This document shows, one piece after another, positions 8,429-16,477 of a stretch of DNA of 64,000 nt. A program made the translations under genes and the position numbers. The DNA lies in NCBI RefSeq assembly GCF_001273845.1, contig NZ_JHBW01000087.1:248001-312000 (forward strand), written 5' to 3'. The first letter of the stretch is position 1, and each line of letters opens with the position of its first letter. The stretch is from Leucobacter musarum subsp. musarum (GTDB lineage: Bacteria > Actinomycetota > Actinomycetes > Actinomycetales > Microbacteriaceae). The notes beneath the pieces are model-generated. The model ran no database searches, was not told the origin of the DNA, and saw nothing but the letters and a program-made list of their open reading frames with translations.

Positions 8429-9454
8429 ATGCCCAAGCATCCCAGTCCGAAGCGGGTCTCGCGCTATCGCGGACGCCGCCACCGCGCCTACAAGTTCGAG
8501 GTGCGCTCTGCCTTCGTGTCGCGCGAGCGGCTGCACGACGCTCTCTGCGTCTCCGGCACGGTCGAGGAGCACCTGTTCGTCGGCCACTACCGCGACGACA
8601 CCGAGCGGCATGTGCAGGGCTACCTGCGCACGGCGCGCGGCTCGAAGCTTACCGAGCGCGAGGCTGTAGCCCGCATTGCCTCCGGTGGCATCCCTCCCGA
8701 GCTGATCCGCGTGGTGCCCTTGGCGGGGCGCAATGCGGTGGAGGCGTTCGCCCACTACCTGACGCACGTCGACGAGATGCTGCAAGCCCGGTACCACCGC
8801 GAGGAGTTTTTCGCGAGCGATCCCGAGGGCATCTGGGCACGTGTCGATGCCTGGCTCGGGCGCAAGGCGCGTGCCGACGAGAAGAGCGACACCGAGGCGC
8901 TGGTCGAGCGTCTGCGCCAGCGCCTCATGGACGGCGAGATTGCGCTCCACGACGTCCAGCTCGACTACCCGAAGCTGTGGGCTGCCTATCGGGGCAGGTT
9001 CAACGGCCTCGAGAACGTGCGCGAGAATGCCCGCAAGCTGCGCGAGGAGGCCGAGGAGCTGCGCGAGTATCAGCGCCGGGAGCAGACGCGAAAGGCTGCC
9101 GCTGACGAGCCCGCTGTGCCCGCCCTGCCTGTCGATGACGCGGCCCGCAAGCAGCGCGCCCGTGAGCGTCGCGAGGCCGAGGATCGTGCGCTGGCGGAGT
9201 CCGCTGAGCGGCGCGCTCGCGAAGATCGTGAGCGCGAAGAGCGCGACCGCGAGCACGACGCCCAGATCGCTGAGCGCGTGCGTCAGCACGACCGCCGCGA
9301 GGAGCTGCGAAAGCTGATGGACGCCCGCGAGGTCGAGCTGCGCGCGCAGGCCGAGCGCGACGGGCTCGACGCCGAAGCGCTCGAAGACCTGCTGCTTGAT
9401 GACGAGACCTTGAACGAGTACGACGCCGAGCTGAATGCTCTCGTTCCCATGTAG
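8429..9454 (+). CDS. Rep-like replication initiator (Rep_2 type) with long charged C-terminus
   Basis: 341 residues. Residues 20-130 look like a Rep_2-type rolling-circle initiator. ERHVQGYLRT (residues 60-68) aligns with the HUH motif but reads H-x-Q, as in CRESS-type Reps. EAFAHYLTHVDEMLQARY (from 105) resembles the motif-III region, with Tyr110 a candidate nucleophile. Residues 185-330 are highly charged coiled coil (RERREAEDRALAESAERRAREDRE region). GGAAAGAG precedes the ATG. If active, the excised element may replicate. I see no helicase domain. Confidence 0.65.
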   Translation: MPKHPSPKRVSRYRGRRHRAYKFEVRSAFVSRERLHDALCVSGTVEEHLFVGHYRDDTERHVQGYLRTARGSKLTEREAVARIASGGIPPELIRVVPLAGRNAVEAFAHYLTHVDEMLQARYHREEFFASDPEGIWARVDAWLGRKARADEKSDTEALVERLRQRLMDGEIALHDVQLDYPKLWAAYRGRFNGLENVRENARKLREEAEELREYQRREQTRKAAADEPAVPALPVDDAARKQRARERREAEDRALAESAERRAREDREREERDREHDAQIAERVRQHDRREELRKLMDAREVELRAQAERDGLDAEALEDLLLDDETLNEYDAELNALVPM

Positions 9455-9533
9455 ACCCGAGCTGCCCAGGACGTGGCGGCTGCGAGTGCCCGACCGGGTG
9501 CGAGCTGACGACAATGACGAAGGAAGTAGACCG

Positions 9534-9806
9534 ATGAGCGAGATCGATTACGCGGCGCTGGACGCCGCTGACCGTGACCAGACGCCGAAGAGTTCGCCGA
9601 GGGTGCGGGCTGCGGTGAAGAGCACCGCTGAGCGCGTCGAGGAGGCTGCGGCTGCGCTGGCGAGGCTTGAGGCGCAGCTCGCCGAGGAGCGCGAGCTTGC
9701 CGTGCTGCGCGCCGCCTACGCGGTGCAGCGCGGTGCCGAGGCCAAGAAGTCGATGAAGCGCACGGCGCTGATCGACGCGTTGGCCGTGTCGTTCGGGATC
9801 GCGTGA
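9534..9806 (+). CDS. Small coiled-coil protein of the element, unknown function
   Basis: 90 residues, mostly helix: residues 28-52 (STAERVEEAAAALARLEAQL) form a short coiled coil and the C-terminus is basic (EAKKSMKRTALIDALAVSFGIA). I chose the ATG at 9534, with GGAAG seven bases upstream, over an in-frame ATG at 9435 inside the end of rep. It lies between the Rep-like gene and the candidate oriT. I do not recognise the family. Confidence 0.6.
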   Translation: MSEIDYAALDAADRDQTPKSSPRVRAAVKSTAERVEEAAAALARLEAQLAEERELAVLRAAYAVQRGAEAKKSMKRTALIDALAVSFGIA

Positions 9807-9833
9807 GCCGATGCCGAACGCCGGGGTTGGGGT

Positions 9834-9989
9834 CAAGGGGTGGGGCGTAGCCCCGGCCCCTTGCCAGCCGTATTTGTGGGAGGTGAGCGTAGCGAAACCG
9901 ACCACAAATGCGTTGCTGGCCGGGTCACGGGCGCCTCACTCTGCCAGCAACACCAGCGGTGAGGTGCCCGTGACCGCACGGAGTGCGCC
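9834..9989 (+). other. Candidate origin of transfer (three hairpins and a nic-like sequence)
   Basis: The gap before mobC holds a nested hairpin (CAAGGGG...CCCCTTG at 9834-9863 enclosing GGGGC gta GCCCC), an 8-bp inverted repeat ATTTGTGG/CCACAAAT (9872-9879, 9902-9909), and a 17-bp inverted repeat with one mismatch (9923-9939 / 9959-9975). Six bases past the last arm is AGTGCGCC (9982-9989), which matches part of the RSF1010-type nic core. Location directly upstream of mobC and the relaxase-like gene is usual for oriT. Confidence 0.55.
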
Positions 9990-10013
9990 AACGACGAGCA
10001 AGGAGACGAGACG

Positions 10014-10472
10014 ATGAACGACAGTGAAGAGACGAAGACGACGCGCGAGGCGTTGGTGCACGACGTGCACCTGCGCCTCACGGAAGATGACATGCGCCTG
10101 GTGCGCGGTGTCGCCGAGGCGCTGGGCGTGACGCAGAGCAAGGCGCATCGGCTGATGCTGCGGCGCCATGACGGCGGTTCGGCAGCGGTCGCGGCTGCCC
10201 CGGTGCTCGACGATGTGAGCGACGCGCTTGAGCGGTTCGCACGAGCGCACGAGCTGCACGCGGTCGCGCTCGACCGGGTGGGAGCGAACCTCAACCAGAT
10301 CGCGCGGCACCTCAACTCTGGGGAGAGTGCACACGATGGAGAGGTGATCGCTGTGCTCAATCAGACGCGGCATGTGCTGCGCGATACGAGGTTCTACCTG
10401 CGCCGCGACCCGGAGAAGATGCTCCGGTGGCTCGGCCTCCATGAGCTGATGATCGAGAGCGAGGCTGCCTGA
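10014..10472 (+). CDS. MobC-like mobilization protein
   Basis: 152 residues. The N-terminal part (VHLRLTEDDMRLVRGVAEALGVTQSKAHRL) looks like a ribbon-helix-helix DNA-binding domain. VGANLNQIARHLNSGE (about residue 88) is the hallmark MobC motif. Such proteins bind oriT and help the relaxase open the strands. AAGGAG lies eight bases before the ATG. The stop overlaps the start of the relaxase-like gene by one base (TGATG), so the two are probably translated together. Confidence 0.82.
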   Translation: MNDSEETKTTREALVHDVHLRLTEDDMRLVRGVAEALGVTQSKAHRLMLRRHDGGSAAVAAAPVLDDVSDALERFARAHELHAVALDRVGANLNQIARHLNSGESAHDGEVIAVLNQTRHVLRDTRFYLRRDPEKMLRWLGLHELMIESEAA

Positions 10473-11794
10473 TGGCGTCGAGTGCGATGAGCCCGACCAC
10501 GAGCACGGGTCGCGGCTGCAACTACATGGTGCGCGGCACCGCGCACGACGGTTCGGGCGAGCCCCGCGCCGTCTACGTCGGCGGCGTCGACGGCATCATC
10601 CCGGCGGTCGCGCCGGGGCAGTTCGCGGCGATCCGCCGCCGGTTCGGGAAGGAGGGCGCCAAGCGCCAGGGCATCATGGGCTACATCTCGTTCAGCCGCG
10701 AGGAGCTTGACCCCGACGACCCCGACGCGGGCATCAAGGCGCTACGCATCGGGCAGCGCCTTGTCGGCAAGCAGTACCCCGGTCACCCTGCCCTGCTCGC
10801 AGTGCAGCGCGACGGGGTGGGCGGCCTGTGGCACGTGCACTTCCTCGTGTCGGCGGTCAGCGACCGCGACGCGGTGCACGTCTACCGGCGCAAGCCCCGC
10901 AAGGGCGAGCAGCCTGAGCCCGACGGCCTCATCGAGCAGCAGGATGCCCACGCCGCCGGGCGTGCGGTCAGCTCCGCCATGACGAACGCGTGGCGGTTGC
11001 AGCACACGGTAGACAGCGTGCTCGCCGACGAGGAGTTCATGCAGTCCATCGGACTCGACGCTTATGACAACGAAGCGCTGATGGAAGAGCACCGCGTCGG
11101 CATGGCTGACCGCGCGACCGCTGCCGAGCTTGAGGATCAGCACGCGGGCAACGACTGGCGCGCGCATCTGCGGGCGGTGGTCGCCGACGCGCAGGCCGAG
11201 GCGACGAGTCTGGACGAATACCGCGATCTGCTCAGTGCTCGCGGCATCGAGCTGAAGACTCGCAGGAGCAAGACGGGCACCGACTTCGGCGATGGAGTGC
11301 CGGTGAACTTCAGCTACCGGCTCACCGACGCGCTCGGCAAGCAGCGCAACGCTCGCGCCGGTGGACGTGACGGCATCGGCAACGATCTGGGGTCGGCGGC
11401 AACGCTCGCCCGTATCGAGGAGAACATCGCGCAGCAGCAGCAGCAGCCGCTGTCTCTGCCCGCACCGACTCCCGCACCGCAGCAGGCTGCACCGTCGTTC
11501 AGCAGCGGGCTCGCAGGGCTACGCCGCAAGCGCGACGAAGAGGAGCACGAGGCGCAGCCGGTAGAGCGGGTGGCGGCCTCTGAGAGTCCTTCTGAGGCTG
11601 TGGAAGCACCCGAGTTGAGCACGGCCCCGCCGAAGGCAACCAAGGCCGTCAGTGGGCCGCCTGTGAAGCCTCGGCGCAGGCCCGTTCCGTTCGTGGTCGA
11701 GACTGACCGCGAGCGGCTGGCTAGGGAGATGCGTGAGGAACGGCAGCAGCCTCGCCCGCAGACTCCGGCTGAGCAGTACGGCTTCGGCGAGTGA
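10472..11794 (+). CDS. Relaxase-like mobilization protein
   Basis: 440 residues. The N-terminal 200 residues resemble a MobA/VirD2-type relaxase: candidate Tyr18 (GCNYMVRG), GYISFSREELDPDD (residues 70-83), and AVQRDGVGGLWHVHFLV, in which His121 and His123 fit the metal-binding HxH motif and Arg-Asp replaces the usual upstream His-x-Asp. Residues 310-440 are low-complexity Gln/Pro/Glu-rich. It would nick oriT and pilot the strand. Assignment rests on motif order, the MobC partner and the upstream hairpins. The sequence is divergent and no helicase or primase domain is present. Confidence 0.75.
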   Translation: MASSAMSPTTSTGRGCNYMVRGTAHDGSGEPRAVYVGGVDGIIPAVAPGQFAAIRRRFGKEGAKRQGIMGYISFSREELDPDDPDAGIKALRIGQRLVGKQYPGHPALLAVQRDGVGGLWHVHFLVSAVSDRDAVHVYRRKPRKGEQPEPDGLIEQQDAHAAGRAVSSAMTNAWRLQHTVDSVLADEEFMQSIGLDAYDNEALMEEHRVGMADRATAAELEDQHAGNDWRAHLRAVVADAQAEATSLDEYRDLLSARGIELKTRRSKTGTDFGDGVPVNFSYRLTDALGKQRNARAGGRDGIGNDLGSAATLARIEENIAQQQQQPLSLPAPTPAPQQAAPSFSSGLAGLRRKRDEEEHEAQPVERVAASESPSEAVEAPELSTAPPKATKAVSGPPVKPRRRPVPFVVETDRERLAREMREERQQPRPQTPAEQYGFGE

Positions 11795-11849
11795 CGACCC
11801 TTCTATGGGCAACGGTGCGCAGCACCGGCGGCAGCCCTGACCATACGCA

Positions 11850-11886
11850 GGATGCCCCCGCAGTCGTGACGGCGACGGGGGCATCC
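11850..11886. terminator. Bidirectional terminator between relaxase and lipoprotein genes
   Basis: A perfect 11-bp inverted repeat (GGATGCCCCCG / CGGGGGCATCC) with a 15-base loop lies between two convergent stops. Confidence 0.75.
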
Positions 11887-11904
11887 GGACGGGCGTTGTG
11901 CTGG

Positions 11905-12627
11905 CTACCGCTTGTTGGCGTCCAGCTCGGCCTTGGCCTGGTCGGGTGCGTCTTGAATCAAGCTGAAGAAGTCGTCGACGCTGAGCGAGTAGTTGCGCTC
12001 AATGTAGGCGGCGAACTCGTCCACCGTCATGCCGTTGTTGGCGAAGATTGCTTCCGTACCGGAGTAGTCGCCCGCCTCACCGGCTGCGACCAGCGCGGCG
12101 ACGAGCTTGTCGAACGCGGGCTTGAGCTTGGCGTCTGCGTTGGCCTGCTCGGACTGGGCGGCCTCGTTCTCGGCCTTCTGCTCGGCGTCGGCCTGGCATT
12201 CCTGCTCTTGCTCAGCGAGGATCGCGTCACCCGCGTCGGTGCCCGCCTTGGAGTAAGTGCCGCCGCTCATGGTGATGACCGATCCGTCTTCGGACTCGGT
12301 GAACGGGTCGGTGTTGCTATATCGGCCCTCCTGTGTCCAGGCTACGGTCGTGCGGGTCTTGTCGAGCGTGCCGACGCTGGTGTCGGAGTCGTCCATGTCG
12401 GTCTGACCGACGTTGTCGCAGCCGAAGTCGCCCCAGGTCGCGGTGTCGCCGTCAACGGTGATGATCGCCGGGTCGCTGCCCTTGCCGGTCTGGCCGTAGT
12501 AGGTGCCGGAGGCGGCGGTGCCGCTGCTCCCGGCGCAGCCGGTGAAGGCAAGCATCACTCCTGCGGCGAGCAGTGCGGATACGGTCTTCATCGTCTTGGT
12601 CTTGGTCTTGGTCTTGGTCTTGGTCAT
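11905..12627 (-). CDS. Element-borne lipoprotein, unknown function
   Basis: 240 residues from the ATG at 12627. The signal peptide KTVSALLAAGVMLAFTGC ends in a lipobox Cys at about residue 32. The mature part has a Gly/Ser/Asp-rich beta-like region (TYYGQTGKGSDPAIITVDGD), then a charged helical stretch (EQEQECQADAEQKAENEAAQ) and a C-terminal helical domain. The first 12 residues are (KT) repeats encoded by five CTTGGT hexamers (12595-12624). ATG 12591 (MKTVSALL) is an alternative start that would put the repeat in the leader. Lipoproteins on mobile elements sometimes act in entry exclusion; nothing here proves that. Confidence 0.75.
   Translation of the reverse strand: MTKTKTKTKTKTMKTVSALLAAGVMLAFTGCAGSSGTAASGTYYGQTGKGSDPAIITVDGDTATWGDFGCDNVGQTDMDDSDTSVGTLDKTRTTVAWTQEGRYSNTDPFTESEDGSVITMSGGTYSKAGTDAGDAILAEQEQECQADAEQKAENEAAQSEQANADAKLKPAFDKLVAALVAAGEAGDYSGTEAIFANNGMTVDEFAAYIERNYSLSVDDFFSLIQDAPDQAKAELDANKR
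12595..12624 (+). repeat. Hexanucleotide tandem repeat (CTTGGT)x5
   Basis: Five perfect copies at the 5' end of the lipoprotein gene, read on the minus strand as Lys-Thr pairs. Copy-number change would keep frame. Confidence 0.9.
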
Positions 12628-12847
12628 CGGGTCTTTCGTCTCCTGTCGTTGGGTGTCTGGTCGCCGACAGGTTGGGCCGTTCGGGGCTCGGATCATCCGT
12701 CGCTGGCGAGGCGTTCGGGCGGTTGTTCCCAGCGCTGTCTCGACGTGCTGTTTCTGCTCGTCTACCAATCAATCATAGGGGCACGTGTACGTTCCTGCAC
12801 GTATCACAGCATGGAACGCGAGCGTGCTAGCAGTCAGCCTTGTAAAG

Positions 12848-13153
12848 ATGCAGCAGGATTCACTCAAGACGAAGATCGGTACGGCGCTGAGAGCCCAGCG
12901 AAAGCGCTGGGGTCTCTCACAAGAGCGGCTGGCGCAGCGGGTCGGCCTTACGACCCGATACATCGCCGGGCTGGAGAGGTCAGAGTTCAACGTCACGGTC
13001 GACACGCTCGACGAGCTGGCTAGGATCCTCGGTGTCGACCCGGTCGCGCTGTTGAACGGCGAGCTGCGGGACGAGTTGCCCGAGCAGCGGGACGCACCGG
13101 CGGACGCGAACCCGGTGAAGCGGCGGAGCGCGAAGGGTGCTGATCGCTCGTGA
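12848..13153 (+). CDS. XRE-family transcriptional regulator
   Basis: 101 residues. IGTALRAQRKRWGLSQERLAQRVGLTTRYIAGLERS is a canonical HTH_3 domain, followed by TLDELARILGVDPVALL; the C-terminus is short and charged. It is similar in size to controller proteins of restriction systems. The ATG at 12848 was chosen because the HTH begins about ten residues later; no clear ribosome site is visible and an upstream ATG at 12785 is in frame. The stop overlaps the start of the nuclease-like gene by four bases (GTGA), so the two form one unit that the regulator probably controls. Confidence 0.82.
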   Translation: MQQDSLKTKIGTALRAQRKRWGLSQERLAQRVGLTTRYIAGLERSEFNVTVDTLDELARILGVDPVALLNGELRDELPEQRDAPADANPVKRRSAKGADRS

Positions 13154-14472
13154 ACGCCGGGTACCAGGGCGCGCCGCGCCCACGTGTTCTTGCCGTCGGC
13201 CTGACCGATGCCGAGATCGAGGAGATTCGGCCGCTCGCGGGGAGCCTCGTAGTCACTGACGCGTTGAGGAGCGTGCATCCGGAAGAGCATGATGTACTGA
13301 TCCAGACAGAGGCCGACTTCGCTGACTTCGCGGGCCACTTTCCAAGACGCATCGTCTTCTCCGAGCCCCCTGCGCAGCGAGATGAGAGCGGTCGGCTAAT
13401 AGTCGGCTCGATCAAGACGGACCGGAGCGTCACGAGGAGGGTTACGCGTATCGCTCCTGCCCGTGACTTCGCTGTGCAGCCTGAAGCGCAGGAAATGGGC
13501 GTCGAATCCCTGGTTCGCCGAAGCTGCATGCCGACGCCAGGTGAGCACTACGCGGGATTCAAGACGCCCGTGAAGCCCTTTCGGTCGGAGATGATCTTCC
13601 TCCGGGAACTCCTGAACGATTCGTTGGCTATCGCGGGGTTCCTTGAATATGATTCTGAGTTCCCTCTGGAGGATAGCTGGTACAGCTATGATTCGGCGCT
13701 CTGGCTGCCTGACATCGCACGGTCGCATCTGGGCGAGTGGACACGATTCGCCTTCTCCCGCTGGCGCGAGGCGGATCCCGATGCGTTCCCCGAGAACGCC
13801 GAGTGGAAAGCTGCCGACCTCTGGGCTTCGCCCGAGGAGAGCGCTGCACGCCTCACGCTCCGCGAGTTCGATGAAGCGGAGGCCCGTCGCCGCGAGGCTG
13901 CGGAGCGAGAGCGTGCCGAGCTGGCCGCAGCGGTCGATGCGGCAGGCGAGAAGGGCGCGCATTGGCGCTCGATTCTGACCGACACCGGCGACGAGCTCGT
14001 CGCGTCGGTCAAGGGGGTGTTCGACGGCTTCGGGTTCGAGGTCGTGGACTCCGACGCCCTGCCCCAGAACAAGGGCAAGAAGCGCGAAGACCTGCGCGTC
14101 TCCGATGGGGATTGGATCGCCCTCGTCGAGGTGAAGGGCTACGGCGGCGGCGCGAAGTCGAATGACCTCCAGCAGGTGACCGGCGCGAGCACGGCGTTCG
14201 CTGCGTCGGAGGGTCGAGCCCCTGACTCACTCTGGTACGTCGTCAACGCGTTCAGGGAAGACGACCCCGGTCAGAGGAGCGTCGCCCTCGTGAGCCGTGA
14301 CGACGACCTCACGTCGTTCGCTGAGAACCACAACGGCTGCCTGATCGACACCCGTGAGCTGTTCCGGCTGCGCCAGCTGGTCTGCGCAGGTCAGCTCAGC
14401 ACCGACGAGGCTAGGGCTGAACTGAAGGCGGCGTCGGCGCGGTACACGAGCCCGTCAGGTGTGAAGGCGTGA
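13150..14472 (+). CDS. PD-(D/E)xK nuclease-like protein, probable defence cargo
   Basis: 440 residues, GTG start overlapping the XRE gene. Residues 275-360 look like a restriction-endonuclease fold: HWRSILTDTGDELVASVKGVFDGFGFEVV, then Asp314 in KREDLRV and Glu327-x-Lys329 in WIALVEVKGYGGG, giving D...ExK. Residues 240-268 are a charged coiled coil. The N-terminal 70 residues alternate strand and helix (RVLAVGLTDAEIEEIRPLAG), and the middle region is rich in Trp and acidic residues. No methyltransferase, ATPase or specificity subunit is adjacent, so a classical restriction-modification pair is unlikely. Target unknown; the family is not one I can name. Confidence 0.6.
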   Translation: MNAGYQGAPRPRVLAVGLTDAEIEEIRPLAGSLVVTDALRSVHPEEHDVLIQTEADFADFAGHFPRRIVFSEPPAQRDESGRLIVGSIKTDRSVTRRVTRIAPARDFAVQPEAQEMGVESLVRRSCMPTPGEHYAGFKTPVKPFRSEMIFLRELLNDSLAIAGFLEYDSEFPLEDSWYSYDSALWLPDIARSHLGEWTRFAFSRWREADPDAFPENAEWKAADLWASPEESAARLTLREFDEAEARRREAAERERAELAAAVDAAGEKGAHWRSILTDTGDELVASVKGVFDGFGFEVVDSDALPQNKGKKREDLRVSDGDWIALVEVKGYGGGAKSNDLQQVTGASTAFAASEGRAPDSLWYVVNAFREDDPGQRSVALVSRDDDLTSFAENHNGCLIDTRELFRLRQLVCAGQLSTDEARAELKAASARYTSPSGVKA

Positions 14473-14581
14473 GAGCAGAGAACCCGAGGTTTCATGCCTC
14501 GAGGTCGAAGGCTGTATGCACGGTCTCGGGTACCAGTGCCGGAGCGGCAAAAATGCAGCAGCGGGAACGTGGCGGGTTGCA

Positions 14582-15193
14582 TTATGGATAGACATCCAAC
14601 GCGGGTGAGACCAGCGGCGAGGTCGCACCGAGAGCAGTGCGCGATGCCGCTATCGCTTCACGAATGGCGTCAGCTGTGACCTCCGCCTCGCGCATGAGCT
14701 CAACGATCGCCGAATAGTTCCGCCAATGCCGGCTCCACAATTCGCTATCGACAATGCTCTCGAAATCAATGCGCGTAGGGGATCCCCATCGTTCAAAGTC
14801 TTCGAGGCGCGCTGCCCGTATATCTAGGTCAGCAACGCCGCGGGTGCGCGGCGACAGGCGCGCTGCGCTGTGCAACCACGCTCGCCATTCCTTGTTGCCT
14901 TTGCTCTGATTACATTTGCCACAGGCAGGAACCAAGTTTTGAATCTCAGAGATGTAACCCGTGGGCTTCTTGCCAACCACGAGCGGACGAAAGTGGTCCC
15001 ACTCGGTTGATGCTCCTCCGCAATATGCGCACACGACGTCATCCATACCGAGTACGCGCAAAGCCTCCTCGATCTCGGCCTCCGTCGGCCAGATGACCGG
15101 GATGATCCCATTCACAAATGAGTTTGTGATGCTCGACGTGCGCCCTGTTATGCGGACGGGCTTCGGCATGGCGAAACGTAGGTGCGTTGGCAT
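14582..15193 (-). CDS. HNH endonuclease
   Basis: 203 residues. The HNH core has two CxxC knuckles (CAYCGG at residues 55-60 and CGKCNQSKGNKEW from 91) around WDHFRPLVVG (Asp66-His67) and ISEIQNLVPAC, the standard layout for a zinc-supported beta-beta-alpha metal nuclease. The C-terminal 90 residues are helical. The start is uncertain: ATG 15193 (used), 15232 and 15169 are in frame and none has a good ribosome site. It is convergent with the PD-(D/E)xK gene and downstream of the Abi gene on the same strand. Could be a defence nuclease or a selfish one. Confidence 0.85.
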   Translation of the reverse strand: MPTHLRFAMPKPVRITGRTSSITNSFVNGIIPVIWPTEAEIEEALRVLGMDDVVCAYCGGASTEWDHFRPLVVGKKPTGYISEIQNLVPACGKCNQSKGNKEWRAWLHSAARLSPRTRGVADLDIRAARLEDFERWGSPTRIDFESIVDSELWSRHWRNYSAIVELMREAEVTADAIREAIAASRTALGATSPLVSPALDVYP

Positions 15194-15280
15194 ACACCGA
15201 CGGTAGCGCAGATGGACGTACGTAACAGTCACCAGCTACGTGACAGGCTTCCGGGGTTATTCGTGCGACGGTCAGTACGT

Positions 15281-15303
15281 TAAACCGGAACTCCACCGGT
15301 TTA
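15281..15303. other. Perfect 8-bp inverted repeat between Abi and HNH genes
   Basis: TAAACCGG / CCGGTTTA with a 7-base AACTCCA loop, 88 bp upstream of the HNH start and 73 bp past the Abi stop. There is no T tract, so an operator is as likely as a terminator. Confidence 0.45.
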
Positions 15304-15375
15304 CGTTGTGATTAGCGGTGTGGAAATGAGGGCGAACAAGCATGCATGCGGAGCGCCGTAGCGACAAATCCACGC

Positions 15376-16455
15376 TCACGATGCTGAAAGCTCCGTTGTG
15401 TCCCGAGCGCTCCGCAGTCCTGCAGATGCAACATAACGATGACTCTTTACGAATGCGCTCCCCCGCCCTGTTCTGCTGTGCGCAATAGGTGCAGGTAGCG
15501 TGAGGGTTGAGGGATCGCCGGGCGTGCTGAGGAGAAAGACCTGGTAGGTGCTTGCGCCATAACCATTCGCTTGCCCCGCTTTGATCACTCCTGACAGCAA
15601 CCGCTCATCGGCATCGAGAGACTTCGACAGCCGCTTAGCATTGGCGGAGTTCCAATCAACGGCATCGAACCAGCGGCGCACGCTTGGAACTAATGGCTTG
15701 ATCTCGCTGTCTACATAGAACGCTAGGTACTGCGTGAGCCGGACCGACTTCCCAGCCGGAAGCACATACGCGTTCTTCCCAAGTTGCTTGTAAAACTCCC
15801 ACGCGTCGCTACCGCGCACAACAAGGGTGTCTCGCCCTATCGGCACAGGCCTTGAGTCAGCCACCGACTGTGCCCTGTCGAGCGAACGTAACCAGACTTC
15901 AGCCTTCGGATCGATCCATCCGGCAAGACGAAAGAGTTTCTGTACTTCGACCGAGATGTCGTTGTCGAGCAAGCTGCCATGGTGCGCTACCCGATTCCGC
16001 AGCTGGTTGACCGACTGCAAATACTCAGCGAGCACGCTTCGATCCGCACGAGCGTAACGAAATACGTGCTTTAGCGAGTGACGCCACAGCTCTTCCTGCG
16101 CCGTGGAAAACATCGTGGCCCAGAACCCGAAAGTCAGCCCTGAGTAGACCCGCCCAGCCGTCGTGTTTTTCTTCTGTTTTTTCAACCGAGACGTAACCTC
16201 AAGAATATTCTGGTGTCCGTCTAGCCACGGAGAACCTGGTGGCAACATGGGATTCGTTCCAGCACGTTCAACCTCCCGCACGATCGCGTTCCGCAATAGC
16301 ACCTCAAAATGCGCAATGAGTTCGAAGAGTGCACTTGAAGCACATGCGTTCCATTCATAGAGACGGCTCGCAAGTTCGGAGTCGCCTGAAGCCGCCTCGA
16401 GGTACTCGGCAAAGCGTTCAGGAGAAACCCAAGCCGTATCGATGATTGCGCTCAC
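15376..16455 (-). CDS. Abi-like (abortive infection) HEPN protein
   Basis: 359 residues. LYEWNACASSALFELIAHFEVLLRNAIVREVE (from residue 32) and YSGLTFGFWATMFS (from 104) are typical of Abi family proteins, and QLRNRVAHHGSLL contains the HEPN motif R-x4-H (Arg153...His158), the signature of HEPN ribonucleases. Family role: growth arrest or RNA cleavage after phage infection. The C-terminal third (from about residue 190) is not recognised. The start is GTG at 16455 with TAGCAT seven bases upstream. Base composition is visibly more A/T-rich than the neighbours (for example 16164-16200), suggesting separate transfer. A hairpin and a repeat array lie just upstream on the same strand. Confidence 0.8.
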   Translation of the reverse strand: MSAIIDTAWVSPERFAEYLEAASGDSELASRLYEWNACASSALFELIAHFEVLLRNAIVREVERAGTNPMLPPGSPWLDGHQNILEVTSRLKKQKKNTTAGRVYSGLTFGFWATMFSTAQEELWRHSLKHVFRYARADRSVLAEYLQSVNQLRNRVAHHGSLLDNDISVEVQKLFRLAGWIDPKAEVWLRSLDRAQSVADSRPVPIGRDTLVVRGSDAWEFYKQLGKNAYVLPAGKSVRLTQYLAFYVDSEIKPLVPSVRRWFDAVDWNSANAKRLSKSLDADERLLSGVIKAGQANGYGASTYQVFLLSTPGDPSTLTLPAPIAHSRTGRGSAFVKSHRYVASAGLRSARDTTELSAS

Positions 16456-16477
16456 GATCTCATGCTATCCTGGGTGC

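Noticed and set aside
11791-13023. Long plus-strand frame (Leu/Gly/Val-rich) over the lipoprotein and XRE genes
   Set aside because: Antisense of a gene with a clear lipoprotein signal and overlapping the XRE frame; repetitive composition is that of a shadow frame.
14482-14531. Inverted repeat ACCCGAG / CTCGGGT between the PD-(D/E)xK and HNH genes as a terminator
   Set aside because: Arms are only seven bases with a 36-base loop and no T tract; too weak to call, though some terminator is expected between these convergent genes.
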